Shown: positions 1 to 10,929, counted from the stretch's first letter. The stretch: DNA of 64,000 bases from Dactylellina haptotyla (GCA_031310005.1 CM062379.1:1922001-1986000), one strand, 5' to 3'. Notes: a model not told the origin generated them from the letters alone. Made by a program: numbers and translations.

Positions 1-1851
1 ACCGTCGATCAGCACGGATTGAGCAACCTTAAAATCTTGAAGCTAGATATGGTTCTTGATTGTAAAACGTTATTTCGGAAAATAGAACCGTGCATACTCC
101 CTCAACTTAGTGCTAAACTATGACCATAAGTTAAAATTTGCATAGAGCTCTCCAAACCATATCGAGTTACCAAGAGAAAAATCAATTTTAAGTAAGCTTA
201 TAGTTGAAACCTTATATTGGAGTCTCTATTGAGAACTTCCGTGAGTCTGAATACAGAACATAGATCAGTGAAATCTTACGTGAATATCCTACATCCTAGC
301 TATTGGTATCGAAGAGGCAACTAGCGAAACTTGACAGTATTTTAAATAGTTATTTATCAGCTTCAATGAAATTTATTCACTGAGCATATTTAGCCAAACC
401 CATTGGCATTGCTTGAATTTACAGGCTTTTAAAATTACCAAGCTTTATGTTTAGCGCTTGACTTGTTCAGACCCCTGCGAGGTCAAGTTATCAAGACGTA
501 TTGCCATAACATATCGCTTCTCTTTACACGGGCTTTATATGAAACGTAATTTCCAAGAGAAAACAAATATTAAATGGAGAAGAGAATGAGACTCTAGATA
601 GAACTCAACGCTTACCAACGTTAAAATATCACGACTTGACTCTCATGTCCAAGATCTTAAAAGCTGCGATTCATCAACAGTGGTTTCTCAAACATAGAGT
701 TGGAGATTTGATCTATAGATGTGTAGAACAGAGACCAAGCCAGTATATTTTTTAATGTTTAAGAAATAGATGAATGAAGAAAATTATGATGACGACAACA
801 TTGTAGAAAGGAACGAGATCCAAGATATCAAAAAGTTCTATAGACTCCTCAACTTGTAAATGATTATAGAGGGACATGCGCAAATAAGAATAGAATATTT
901 AAACAACGGCTCCTACACCTACCTACCAACAATTAAACAGTGATGTGTATAGTAAACTGTGCGAACCAGCGTATATTAGCCAATCGACAATTTTTAGCAA
1001 GCTGAGAGCATTCGTGGGGACAATAGAGCTCTATTTATATATCATATCAATCGCTTTGTTACAGTATACTCTAGTATTCGCTTTCCTGACGGATAGATAG
1101 TGATAGCCTTATAATCGTCGATTGATTCTTTCAAACTAATCCCCAAGAATTGATTCTTTCCAACTAGCCCCACCCAACGTTAAAAGAGATGTTGGGAATT
1201 CTTTAGATGCCCGGACAGTCCTATAGAGGTACATCGGGGTCCGTTCATAAATGACACCAAGATTCCCATTTTTTTAAAAAATTTCTTCTTCCCACTCGGA
1301 GATTCCCGCCGTTGTGTGGGCACTTCACACAGATAGACGGATATGAGATATATCAAATAATACGCGATATATAACAGTACTCTGCAACAAATGGGTTATA
1401 AAAGTCGTTCGCCCATCGATCTAGAAGAACGATTTGTTCTTCCCCACTTCTCTCCTTAGGTGGAGGATGAGAAGGGCACGCTAATCTAATGGGCTGCGAG
1501 GACTTTTATCTCATCGTAGCGATGAGGTTGAATGGTGTCGTTTCAACTGCTCTGATGGCCGTTAGTGGCGCCGGCGGAAGGAAGGGGAGTGGCTTAGGTG
1601 TGACTTACAATCTATTGTATCTGCAGAAAGAAGGGGAATACGGAAGAGGTGGACTAGAGGGTGAGCCCTTTTAAAGTATTTTTTTCAAACTCTATTGCGT
1701 GATTGATAGGCTCGACTATCATACATTTATAGCACCAGACCAAAAAATATCAACACTAAAAGATTATAAAGTTTTATCAGCAAATTTTAAATCAATTAAA
1801 ATAACATTTTCCATAATTATTCTATATTATAACCTCGTGCGTATTTACATC
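1..1851. other. AT-rich intergenic sequence, no gene seen
   Basis: No reading frame here has a recognisable protein, signal peptide or splice pattern. The only frames of note are about 60 and 106 codons, the second running antisense over the end of the next gene. The composition is AT-rich without obvious transposon ends. The last 150 bases are probably the 3' flank of the leftward XRCC2-like gene. Confidence 0.5.
1121..1171. repeat. two-copy imperfect tandem repeat, about 28-base period
   Basis: Two near-identical units of about 23 bases, at 1121-1144 and 1149-1171, both begin with ATTGATTCTTTC and end in a C-run. They differ at a few positions and are separated by four bases. This is a local duplication in non-coding DNA with no known role. 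Confidence 0.55.
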
Positions 1852-3144
1852 TCAAGCTTCCTCCTCTTCCTCATCAGCACCAATCTTAACCCCTTCCTCT
1901 CCGATAATGAACCAAAACCACCCACCCTCAGCTTTATCCCGCCTGTTTTCACCTTTCCTCACGCCCGCCCCTTCAACCCAAGCGCTCACGCCGGCCTTCT
2001 GCACAACATCCATCCGTAGATCCCGTTCCTTCCACGCATCTCTCACTTCAATATCCGCGTGGAAAGGGGCAACCACGTCAGAGGATAGTATTATCCTCGC
2101 CCTTAAGAATTTGGGCGAGTAAGTGTAACACGCCGGTAGGTGTTTAGGATAAGTGGGTGGTACCGGTCCACCAGCAGTGCTGGCGTGATGGTATGAGGAG
2201 ATAGCAGATGTAGCTGGGGTGTGGTTTGCGGTGGGTATTTGTATATTTGTGAGGATTACGTTCGCACCGAAGCGGGTGGAGATGTTTATGAGAGATGAGG
2301 TTATGGTTTCGTAATATGACTGGAGAGACATTTGAGGTTGTGGGATGATGGGAGGGGCTTCTGTGGAGGATGATTGGAAGTCCGGTGGGTATTTTGGAGG
2401 GGCAGAGAGAGACCGCTGCAGCCAGTAGAAGGCAGATATGCCGTCTATTATTAATAATGATAAGGGGTTGTTGTGGGATGTGTGGGAAGGGGAGGAGGTG
2501 AGGTATGTAGGAAGGGAAGAGAGGATATCTAGGAGTTCTGCGGGTGATGTGGGTTGATAAACGTGTAGATGGGTGAGGACGTATTCTGCGAGTTCGGTGA
2601 TATGAAACGAGTCGATGGAGAGTAAGAGGTGGAGATATTCTTCAATCTCGTTATCTTCATGATCTTGATCTTGATCCTCGGAGTTTAATTCTTGCAAATT
2701 ATCTGCACGAGCAGCTTTTTGAGACTCGCAGAAATGGAGGGCGAGGGAAAGTCTGCGCTTTACATAGGATTCTATGAGTTCCGCGAGGCGCAGAATGTCG
2801 AATCTGCCGTCGCAATCAATGAAAACCACCGCCCCGTCCTTGCCTTCGAGATTTATACCATTCCAAGATTCCGGCAGCAGAGAGAGGCATGTTAGATGGT
2901 ATAAGAGCTGCGTCTTTCCAGCGCCAGACCTTTCGGATGATATCTCGATTATAACCGGCTTGTCCCGTGGCAAGGCATCGTTTTCTAAAGGGACGTCATA
3001 AGAGCCCGGAATCATGGAGGCATTGATAGCGGTAACAATGGACTGATTGTGCAGATAATCCTGAAGGTGCGGCCGGAGCAAGCTGTCTATCGAGGCAACA
3101 TGCAACGGGCCGCTGTTGGGTGTGTTGTGGTGTTGGATGGTCAA
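1852..3144 (-). CDS. xrcc2: XRCC2-like RAD51 paralogue, DNA recombination and repair ATPase
   Basis: This single-exon gene encodes 430 residues. What is seen: a RecA-type P-loop at about 71-78 (ERSGAGKT followed by QLLYHL), a segment FIDCDGRFDILRL at about 108-120, and a Walker B strand LLIIDGISAFYW at about 230-241. The spacing and the FYW after Walker B are characteristic of XRCC2. Family knowledge: XRCC2 is a RAD51 paralogue that assists Rad51 filament formation in homologous recombination in the nucleus. The first glycine of the P-loop is replaced by glutamate, so nucleotide binding may be altered. The region 140-170 is acidic, as is the extreme C-terminus. The start is the first in-frame ATG, 274 bases from the divergent Som1-like start, so the two probably share a promoter. 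Another RAD51-paralogue subtype is the main alternative. Confidence 0.78.
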   Translation of the reverse strand: MTIQHHNTPNSGPLHVASIDSLLRPHLQDYLHNQSIVTAINASMIPGSYDVPLENDALPRDKPVIIEISSERSGAGKTQLLYHLTCLSLLPESWNGINLEGKDGAVVFIDCDGRFDILRLAELIESYVKRRLSLALHFCESQKAARADNLQELNSEDQDQDHEDNEIEEYLHLLLSIDSFHITELAEYVLTHLHVYQPTSPAELLDILSSLPTYLTSSPSHTSHNNPLSLLIIDGISAFYWLQRSLSAPPKYPPDFQSSSTEAPPIIPQPQMSLQSYYETITSSLINISTRFGANVILTNIQIPTANHTPATSAISSYHHASTAGGPVPPTYPKHLPACYTYSPKFLRARIILSSDVVAPFHADIEVRDAWKERDLRMDVVQKAGVSAWVEGAGVRKGENRRDKAEGGWFWFIIGEEGVKIGADEEEEEA

Positions 3145-3418
3145 CCGGATGTCGGCCAGCAGCTAATTGATTGTAAGCGACAGCAGGTGCGCACGTTAGT
3201 TCTCCGGGTCCAAACATCGAACAGAACGGTCGCGGGTAATAAATTTGCTATATCGTACATCAGACAGGGTCTCCTCGTGCTTGCCGACTTCATTCAACAG
3301 ACGTCTCGCCAGCCCCCCGCCGCCTCCTTCGGCATTCCGAGTGCCCTCGCCAGAGGTCGTCCTTCCGCCTGTTCCAACGTCACCGGTTGTCCCTCCTCCT
3401 CCCCCGCCAGCGTCCATA
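3145..3418. promoter_or_regulatory. shared divergent promoter of the XRCC2-like and Som1-like genes
   Basis: The two start codons point away from each other with 274 bases between them. No TATA box stands out. The side nearest the Som1-like start is C-rich. Assignment as a bidirectional promoter is inferred from layout only. Confidence 0.5.
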
Positions 3419-3941
3419 ATGTCGTTCCCGCTTGACAAATTCCCAGCATCAGAGCTACCTGCCCGGCTCGCTGCGCATACGACTTCGACAACGAGCTCGT
3501 CGCCCTACGGAGGGAAATCAACCAAGGTCACCAACGACCCAATCACGCTTGAGAAGCTGGAGAAGGAGTGCGTGCTGGAGAGGATAATGCAGTACGATTG
3601 CCAGGTGGTGAGGATGCTGAGTGGAACGGGCCTGGATCTTGGAGATGCGGGTGTGAACTGCTGGGAGATCGAACGACGGTTTTGGCGGTAGGTGGCAGAG
3701 CGATGTGTTGTCGTTGGTGTTGCGCGCGCTGACTTGGAGGGAAAGGTGTCCCGGCGGGCGGACGGTCGAAGGCACAGCAATGCAGCGGGCGTGGGGCGAC
3801 GGTGGCGAGTCCCGCCGGCGGTCGATGGAGCTCGTGCGCCAGAGGCAGGAATATCAAGAGCAGAAGGCGGCCGAGAGGGAGAAGCGGCGCATGGAGAGGG
3901 AGCTCAAGGAGATACTCCAGTCCGGCGACAGGTTCTGGTAG
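3419..3941 (+). CDS. som1: Som1-like twin CX9C mitochondrial inner-membrane peptidase subunit
   Basis: Two exons, 3419-3687 and 3746-3941, give 154 residues. The intron (3688-3745) starts GTAGGT, has a CTGAC branch sequence and ends AAAG. Splicing joins the end of the first frame (IERRFWR) to CPGGRTVEGTAMQ. The product has four cysteines at 51, 61, 81 and 91, forming two exact C-x9-C pairs as in Mia40-imported intermembrane-space proteins. The sequence around them (LEKECVLERIMQYDC, then the C-x9-C pair and TVEGTA) follows the fungal Som1 pattern. Som1 is a subunit of the inner-membrane peptidase that cleaves sorting signals of intermembrane-space proteins. The C-terminal third is a charged coiled coil (RQRQEYQEQKAAEREKRRMERE). 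Divergent from the XRCC2-like gene. The family call rests on the cysteine pattern and the TVE motif. Confidence 0.72.
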
Positions 3942-4449
3942 ACCCACTCACTAATGGTGACTGTGTATGCGCATGTGTGTATATATTCGAAGAGTAGCAG
4001 CGATACCCTGTGAATAATAACGTTTGACAGCGTCATGGCCCCGTCGTAGCCCGCTAAGCCAGGGCCGTGGGATACCTCCTGCTTGGCTAGTTGCTTGCGG
4101 CTACGGGAACGGCTACCCGGCCGGAATGGATCCCTCCAGCTGTGGTGATGCTTCATAATCAGTCAGCGCTTCATTTTTGTCTCTTCCACTTCTACAATGT
4201 TCCATGATCACACACAGGAAGCCCTAGATCTGCTCAAACCCGCATTCTTCAGACTCTTTCAGAACATCCTACGTTATACGGTACGGTCACCATAAAAACA
4301 TTGTGCTCGGCTCTTTGTTTGCTCCCAGATCCGGCAGAAACACATCCTAAGGATCCAACATTAACGTTACTCTCCGTTTGCCCACCTGCGACACGTCTAC
4401 ATCGACGGCGACACAGAAGCGGACACGGAAACTTGTACTACATTCCCGT
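3942..4449. other. intergenic or 5' region of the ankyrin gene
   Basis: No complete gene is seen. An ATG at 4197 opens 28 coherent codons (4197-4280) followed by a possible donor GTACGG. They could be a first exon joined to an acceptor near 4416, in frame with the ankyrin gene, but the splice is not decisive. Confidence 0.35.
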
Positions 4450-6108
4450 ATGGCAGGAACATCGGGCCTCGTGGAAAGCGTCGACCGTGGCGACTGGGTC
4501 ACCCACCAGCACCTACCGGCCTACCAGTGCAATCAATCATCCGAAAGCCTCCAACCATCACACGTCCCACGATCTGAGAATGTGGAGTTGGCAACCCCAC
4601 ACTATACCGAGAATGCGCAGAAAGATGGTGAGTGTGATCCTCACACCGCATCAATTCGCGGGGCTTCTGGCGTTGAATCTTTAGAAGTATCTAATTTATA
4701 TCCTGCGATGCTACTAGAAAACCTGAAGGAACGGATTGCTGGTCTCCAAATCCACGACGACGACGACGACGACAATGATGCAGCTAGTTTCCAAGAACAG
4801 CAGATATCCTTCCACCGGTCCAAAGTTATTGACGGCCTATCACAGGGAGAATGGGATGAAGCTGAAAACCACCTATCGATCCTACTGAACGACTTTGCGA
4901 TCAGCGACAGCCCCGATATGGTGATATTCAAGGCTATGACGTACAACTCGAGAGCCAAGTGGGATGAAGCCGTGGATCTGCTCAAAGACTTCAAACATCA
5001 GTCGACTTCCGAACCGGAGCTGTCAGTTAGAGCGTACTATGCGAGAGCTGTGGCGTTGTACAAGCTCAAGGACTACGGCGCAGCTCACATGAACGCCCGG
5101 CGTGGTCTCAACGTGGCGGAGAAGTATCTACAAGGCGAGGTTCAGCGGATCTACAAATCAATGTTTGGCGACCTCGCCTCCAGGAGTCTCGAGGATCTGG
5201 GCAATAAAGCCGACTCGGCGAAAGCGGAGTTTTACAAGTCCCTGATCACACCGGAGCACACGTCGGACCCTATCCTCCTGGTAACCACCGTCTCCCAGTC
5301 CATAATGCAGAGGAGCAACGAGGAATCCGAGGCCGAACACACCAAGCTACTGGAGGACATGAAAACGTACCGCCTTTCCTTTGGATACGACGGGAAACTC
5401 CTCGTCGGGCGCCAAAGGGACTTCTTCACGGCGCTATACGACGCCCTGGCAGCCGACAACCTCCCGCTAATGACGCTCATCTGCTCGAACGAATGGTGCG
5501 CCACGCAGACCCTGCGCGAGTCCCCCATCTACTTTGACCTGGACCCGCCGATGCCGCAATACGCCTGGCGTGCGACCACGCTGCTCCACGTTGTCGCGGG
5601 CAGCCATTCGAAATACTCCGCCCCGATGGCACAGGTGCTCCTGGACAACGGTGCGGACCCGCAGAAGACGTTATTCGAGGGGATCACGCCGCTGCACATC
5701 TGCGCGCGCCAAACGAACGCGGAGGTGGCCAGCGTGCTGATCAAGAACGGAGCGAACATCGAGGCGAGGAGTATAACGGGCAAGCCGCCGATTCATTTCG
5801 CAGCGTGGAAGGCGTCGTGGAACGCTGATGTGCGGATATTAAAAATGTTGATTGCCGCTGGGGCCAACATTAACGCGAAGAACTCGGGCGGGTACACGGC
5901 GCTGCATTGGTGCATGTTTGACGGGAGGAGCGCGGCGCCAATTGAGGTTTTGTGCGAGCGGCTGGAGATAGATAAGTTCGCGAGGGCGGGGAATCACAAG
6001 ACGCCCTGGGAGATCTTTTGGGAGCATGAGGAGGAGATGATGCAGAAGGGAGAGGAGAAGAGGGTACAGATATTGTACACTCTGAGAAGGTTTGGGATTA
6101 CGAGGTAG
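4450..6108 (+). CDS. TPR-like and ankyrin-repeat protein
   Basis: From the first in-frame ATG at 4450 the protein has 552 residues. The first 100 are low complexity, then a run of six Asp (GAC codons at 4756-4773). A helical region at about 115-235 reads as tetratricopeptide-like pairs (GLSQGEWDEAENHL, YARAVALYKLKDYGAAHMNA). Three or four ankyrin repeats follow at about 375-530, with typical cores such as GITPLHICARQTNAEVA and GYTALHWCMF. Such proteins are scaffolds. No enzymatic domain is visible and the target is unknown. A start further upstream is possible, with a first exon at 4197-4280 and an acceptor at 4416. A GTGAGT..TTTAG segment of 57 bases within the frame could be an optional intron. 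The domain assignment is firm, the N-terminus is not. Confidence 0.72.
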   Translation: MAGTSGLVESVDRGDWVTHQHLPAYQCNQSSESLQPSHVPRSENVELATPHYTENAQKDGECDPHTASIRGASGVESLEVSNLYPAMLLENLKERIAGLQIHDDDDDDNDAASFQEQQISFHRSKVIDGLSQGEWDEAENHLSILLNDFAISDSPDMVIFKAMTYNSRAKWDEAVDLLKDFKHQSTSEPELSVRAYYARAVALYKLKDYGAAHMNARRGLNVAEKYLQGEVQRIYKSMFGDLASRSLEDLGNKADSAKAEFYKSLITPEHTSDPILLVTTVSQSIMQRSNEESEAEHTKLLEDMKTYRLSFGYDGKLLVGRQRDFFTALYDALAADNLPLMTLICSNEWCATQTLRESPIYFDLDPPMPQYAWRATTLLHVVAGSHSKYSAPMAQVLLDNGADPQKTLFEGITPLHICARQTNAEVASVLIKNGANIEARSITGKPPIHFAAWKASWNADVRILKMLIAAGANINAKNSGGYTALHWCMFDGRSAAPIEVLCERLEIDKFARAGNHKTPWEIFWEHEEEMMQKGEEKRVQILYTLRRFGITR

Positions 6109-9016
6109 AGGGAAGTCACGGGGTTTGCTTTTTTTTCGTTGAAAGAGCACAGACTGTGGGCCTATTCTTTTTTTGATATATATATATTTTCTTTCTCATC
6201 CTTTTCATCTTTTTCATTTTTTGGCTCTCATTTATTTCCGCGCATTTGAGCCAGTTTTATTGCTGTGGGACGACGATTTCTTTTTGATCCATTTAATTGT
6301 AATGAACTGGCGTTTTTTTTTTGGCATTTGTTTTTTCAATTGTTTCTGGTCTACTTTTTCGGTTGATGGATGGTGATTCCCAGAGCTCTATCGATGTTAC
6401 AGCTATAATAATTGCGCTGGATCCAAAAGTAAATGCGAGAAAGCTAAAGTATACTAGTATCAAAAGCATATTACAAGTTTTAAATTATAGTGTGTATATG
6501 CACGTAGATGGAGCGAACCCACTCAGCTATGCTTCTTCGGTGTGAGGTTTGGTTGTTGAGCTGGAAACGGGGTCACAGGAGCTATCGCAGAAGCAAGCTC
6601 CGAAGGATCCACTTTGTCACCAAGCTGTGGTCGCTGGAGCTACAAGTTGCAGTCACATGGAAATAGTTTATTGAGGTGTTGCTGGGAGAAGTGCTTTGTT
6701 TACGCGCACAGCCACAGGTCGCTGCTGTCTTGCGTTGTGTGCCACATGCGCCACATGCGATGCGGTCAGGTGGCGAGTTGGCGTGGTTGTCATGGCTGCT
6801 GCTGCTATATTTGATATTTTTGCCCGCCATCTAACAACGCATTTCGTCGAGCTGCTAAACCCGGGCTAATATCGATTTCGGTAGATGGGAATGGCCCGTA
6901 CCTGACTGACTTAGTGACTGACTTACTGATAGCCCGGCTAGTTAGCCAGGTACATGGACTCTCTGACACAAACCACCCAACTACCCAACTACCCAACCAA
7001 CCAACCTCCCGCAAACAAACATGCGTGCGATCTTCGAAGCATTGCACGCAAAAACTTGGTTGGAGTTGTGGCCAATGCACCCTGCGAGGACATATTATAG
7101 TGGCAGTACGTAGACACGCAGTCTGCCATGGAAAAGTGTATCTATGATTGGAACCAGATGAGTGGTAGGGTGTGGCTTGTGCGAAAATCACGCTATCCGT
7201 TCCGGTAAATAATCGACGGTGGCCCCTGCTACCAACTGAAAATTCCCCAGAAACTTCGGTGCAGAAAATAGCAACAGCTACGGAAAAATTCGAGGGCAGG
7301 AAGAAGAAAGCGGTGTGACAGGTCGTCGCACCCACCTTTTTCGGTTTTCACTTTTTTGGCTGGCAGGCAGGCTTTCCTTTTCGCCTCCGCCTGACGACGG
7401 GCCCTTGCCGGAGTAAACAAATGGCCAATGGACCCTTTTTCTTCTTTTCCTGTCCTTCGCTATTACTTGCTTGTGTCGTAGGGTGGACTTTTTGACACCG
7501 TTTTGTTTCTTTTGGGCGGGTGATCACTTGATAATTAATATATCTGCGAATGAATTGATTGATGAAAGGGACCTTGGCCATCGGAAGCAGCCATCTTGCA
7601 TTCCTCAATTCAGGAACAGCGATCGTATGAAGAAACAGTCCCACCTGGCCCGAATAATATAAACCGCAAGGGCGCCGGTTCCCACTCTCTCTTCCTCCTT
7701 CACTAAAAATACTGCATTGGCATTTTTTCAATCCGCTCTTTTAAATCATATTCATATGCAAGCAATAATAGTCGGTCTCCTGTGGGAAACGAGCTGAGCC
7801 TCAACACCGCTAGCCGGACTGGTAACACCAATAACAGCGCTTGGTTGGGAACCACTTGCTAGCAAGCTTACGCAGACCCCCGTTCAGCTTGGTGTCTTGC
7901 CAGTTGCTAGGCGCCTTTTCTGGCTGGAGCACACAGCAAACCGACCCGGTTTCGAGTGCGGACACAAACACAGCCGCCTTTCGCAGACATCTCACCTTCA
8001 AACCCTCTTTCTCCCTCTCGCTCTTTCCTCCTAACTGTTCCACCTCGCCTATGCACGATCGAAGCAGTCGAGCACCGGAGAGACAACAGTAATCTTTTTG
8101 AGGGTGTGTTTACGGCTGTCTACGGGCCCTGCTGTCTACTAGCCTTCGCCTTCGCACTCGCCTTTGAGCAGTCGCTTCGCTGCACAACAACCACCACAAC
8201 AACAACACAACTCATCTCAAATACAAATCCCGTCGACAGGAACGGCTGACCGCTTTCGACGTTCGCTCGACCTCCTCCACCACCACCACCGCCGCCATCG
8301 CACCCTCCCCCCCGGGCAAGAAGGCTATTAGATTATCACCAACCCTGCGATCAGAACCTCAAGCCGGCTTCCCCTCAGTCGCTGCAGGGTGACAAGGCAC
8401 TTGGATTTCCTGCGTCATATTCTCCCCTTCGTCACAGCGCCGTGCCGCCCTTCGAAGGATTTGATTTGACCGATTCGATTCGCCTGCACAGCGCTGCCTC
8501 TGCCCTCGCAGTCATCATTGGCCCCCAGAGTTTCAGCCCCCCCACCGCCGCCGACTAACGAATTTCGACTTGCTTCCTAAATATTCTCTCGCTCTCCGAA
8601 ATTACAGTCTCTCGCTTCTCTCTCTCTTTTTAGTTCGTTGTTAGGAATCTTTTCGTCTCTTTCTTTTTCTTTCTCGCTATGGCTTCCGGGTCCGTCGAAA
8701 CATGAGGTTACGACATTTGACGATACTCGACGACCACCAGCTTATCCGATCCCTCGGTTTCTCAAATATTCCTGCCGATTCCGATCTTACGAACTGCCGT
8801 TTTCAATCCCGCCTTTTTGGAATTATCCTTTCGAGCTAGCGAGTCGTCGGTTCCTTTTGGTTTTTTCCTTTCTGCAATTCCGAGCTTATTCGACCCGGGG
8901 CTTGGATAAGACATCCTTCATCACCACCTCCACCACCTCCTCCTCTAGTTCACAGCCTTTCACAAACCGGTGTCTCCACTATTCTTATTTTCACGACGTC
9001 GAAAACCCCTCTCACG
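6109..9016. other. long intergenic region ending in a pyrimidine-rich leader
   Basis: No supported gene lies in these 2.9 kb. Overlapping frames of 60 to 176 codons occur on both strands at 6.6-8.1 kb, but none has a recognisable domain, signal peptide or clean splice set. From about 8460 to 9016 the plus strand is strongly C/T-rich, including a CTCTCTCT run near 8620. This is typical of a filamentous-fungal promoter and long 5' leader, so most of it probably serves the CFEM-like gene at 9017. Confidence 0.5.
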
Positions 9017-10738
9017 ATGTCGCTCCTCCGACCCTCTAAGTCCCTTAAACTCCTATCTCTCCTGGCCGTCCTCCAGCTCTCCTCCCCAGCAGCGGCTCAG
9101 ATAGCTTCCTTCTTTCCCGAATATCTCCATGATTGCATCAACCGTTGTCAGCCTCTCTGGTCCGCAAATTATGACTGCACTCTCTCCGGCCAGACCGGCC
9201 TTGACTGTCTTTGCCAATCCTCCTGGGTCGAACAATTCTACGAAGGCAGCACATGTACCTGCACGACCGACTACGAATCCCAGGAATTCCGCAACTGGTT
9301 CGATGGAACGAACGGGTGTAGCCCTTACGTCGAGGCCAGGATACAAAGCAGCCGAACCGCGAGGCCCAATACATCGTCATCTGTAGCGACGAGTACTTCG
9401 ATAGCAACCACAACGTCTGATGATAGCAGCAGCAGCTCCCAGAGTAGCTCCAGTTCCACAACAAGGACGACAAGCGCTGCTACAACTACCACATCCGAAG
9501 AATCCACCTCCGCTTTCCCAACCACAATTACCACCAATGGATCAACGTTCACGACAATGGTCACCCCAACGAGAACCAACGAAGGTGCGAACACAACTGG
9601 ACCGAGCATCGCCACCACATCACCGCAGGACTCGGGCTTCATCACCGACCAAAACAAGAGATGGGTTATTCCGACAATCACAATTGGTGGTCTTATCGTT
9701 GTAGGTGCGGGTATCTTTGCCATCCTCTTCTTCTGCTTTGGATGCTGCAGACGAGACGGACGAGGCAGATACGGTCGTGCGGGTGGCCCAGACGGCGCAG
9801 CAGCCGGATTAGTCGCAAAGAGGAAGCAAAAGAAGATGTGGTTATCCTCCGTTCCCTTCTTCGGCGCCAAGAGTAAAGATAGCGATAGAAGCTACAGCTC
9901 CCAGGGCATGACCCTCGTCGGAGACAACGACGGGATGATGGATACCGCTTACTATGGTGCCGGTGGCTATCCAGGACAAGGAGTGAATTACACACCCTAT
10001 CAACATGGTGCACCTTTGCCACCCATTGATGAGGTACAGAGTATTGCTGAGTCCACGATGACTGGACACAGAGACAGAGGTATGCCGATGCCGATGGATG
10101 ATGAAGACGAGCCGTTCAATTTCGGGTATGAGACCCAGGCGGTAACACCGTTTTCGCCCGTGGGTAGCGGCAACGGCGGCGGACTCGATCGAAGAGAGAG
10201 TATGATGTTGCCGCCGGCGCCAGTGGCACAAGCAAACATGCCGCTGTTGGGAAGTGGGAACGGAGCCGGCTTCCAGGGCGTGGGGTTGATCGGTGCGGCT
10301 GTCACAACATCAAATAACCGCGGCAGCATGGGGCATGATCAGATGACTTTCTCCAACCGGTATGAAGATTTAGCCGGTAGGAGGATGGAGAGGAGAATGT
10401 TTGATCCTGCTGGTAATCCTATGCCGATGCCCATGCCAATGGGGATGGGGATGGGCTCGATGGTGATTCCGAGGAAAGAGATTCGATCATCGCCGAACAC
10501 GCCGATTGGCGATGAGCCCGCGCGAAGTCAGACGGTTAGTCCACCTGTGAGTACCGTGAGTAGCGTTAGTATACACAGTTCCGGCTTTGGCGCTGGAGGC
10601 GGTAGCCTGGCGGGACGCGGGACTAGTAGCGGGCGTGGCGATGGAGGTGCGTTCTCGGGATTTCCTAGAGCGCCGGCGCCTGCTGGCAGTGGTCAATTCG
10701 GACCCCGAAGAGGGGATTATTATGAGGATTACAGGTAA
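9017..10738 (+). CDS. CFEM-like membrane-anchored surface protein
   Basis: One exon encodes 573 residues. A signal peptide covers 1-27 with a likely cut after SPAAA. Eight cysteines at 40, 44, 54, 64, 66, 80, 82 and 101 give C-x3-C-x9-C-x9-C-x-C-x13-C-x-C-x18-C, with Asp just before the fourth. This resembles the CFEM fold of haem-binding or adhesive fungal surface proteins, although the spacing between cysteines six and seven is unusually short. A Ser/Thr-rich, probably O-glycosylated stalk spans about 115-210. One membrane segment follows at about 216-242, then CFGCCRR and a Gly/Met/Pro-rich cytoplasmic tail of about 330 residues. The layout (ectodomain, stalk, TM, long tail) fits a wall sensor or receptor-like protein rather than a GPI-anchored CFEM protein. 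The ligand is unknown. Confidence 0.72.
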   Translation: MSLLRPSKSLKLLSLLAVLQLSSPAAAQIASFFPEYLHDCINRCQPLWSANYDCTLSGQTGLDCLCQSSWVEQFYEGSTCTCTTDYESQEFRNWFDGTNGCSPYVEARIQSSRTARPNTSSSVATSTSIATTTSDDSSSSSQSSSSSTTRTTSAATTTTSEESTSAFPTTITTNGSTFTTMVTPTRTNEGANTTGPSIATTSPQDSGFITDQNKRWVIPTITIGGLIVVGAGIFAILFFCFGCCRRDGRGRYGRAGGPDGAAAGLVAKRKQKKMWLSSVPFFGAKSKDSDRSYSSQGMTLVGDNDGMMDTAYYGAGGYPGQGVNYTPYQHGAPLPPIDEVQSIAESTMTGHRDRGMPMPMDDEDEPFNFGYETQAVTPFSPVGSGNGGGLDRRESMMLPPAPVAQANMPLLGSGNGAGFQGVGLIGAAVTTSNNRGSMGHDQMTFSNRYEDLAGRRMERRMFDPAGNPMPMPMPMGMGMGSMVIPRKEIRSSPNTPIGDEPARSQTVSPPVSTVSSVSIHSSGFGAGGGSLAGRGTSSGRGDGGAFSGFPRAPAPAGSGQFGPRRGDYYEDYR

Positions 10739-10929
10739 TATATATAAGTAACAAGCTGCTTCATAGGGCCGTTTCGCGCCCTTTTTTTATTGTTGTTATC
10801 TTTTGCACTTTTGCATGCATGCTTGCTTGCTTGGGCTTTTTCGTTTTGGACGATACCGCCCTCGTTATTCAGATGAGCGAGGTACTCTTTTGGCGGACGA
10901 TACGCATTATATCCATATCATATCATATC

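Noticed and set aside
4301-4684. 127-codon frame overlapping the start of the ankyrin gene
   Set aside because: The translation is His/Ser/Arg-rich with no domain, while the ankyrin frame through the same region is clearly coding downstream.
6805-7335. 176-codon minus-strand frame in the long intergenic region
   Set aside because: It shows no domain, its composition is erratic, and it overlaps other frames equally open on both strands.
9325-9870. 181-codon frame antisense to the CFEM-like gene
   Set aside because: It lies wholly opposite a well-supported gene, and its Val-rich translation mirrors the Thr/Ser-rich codons of the sense strand.
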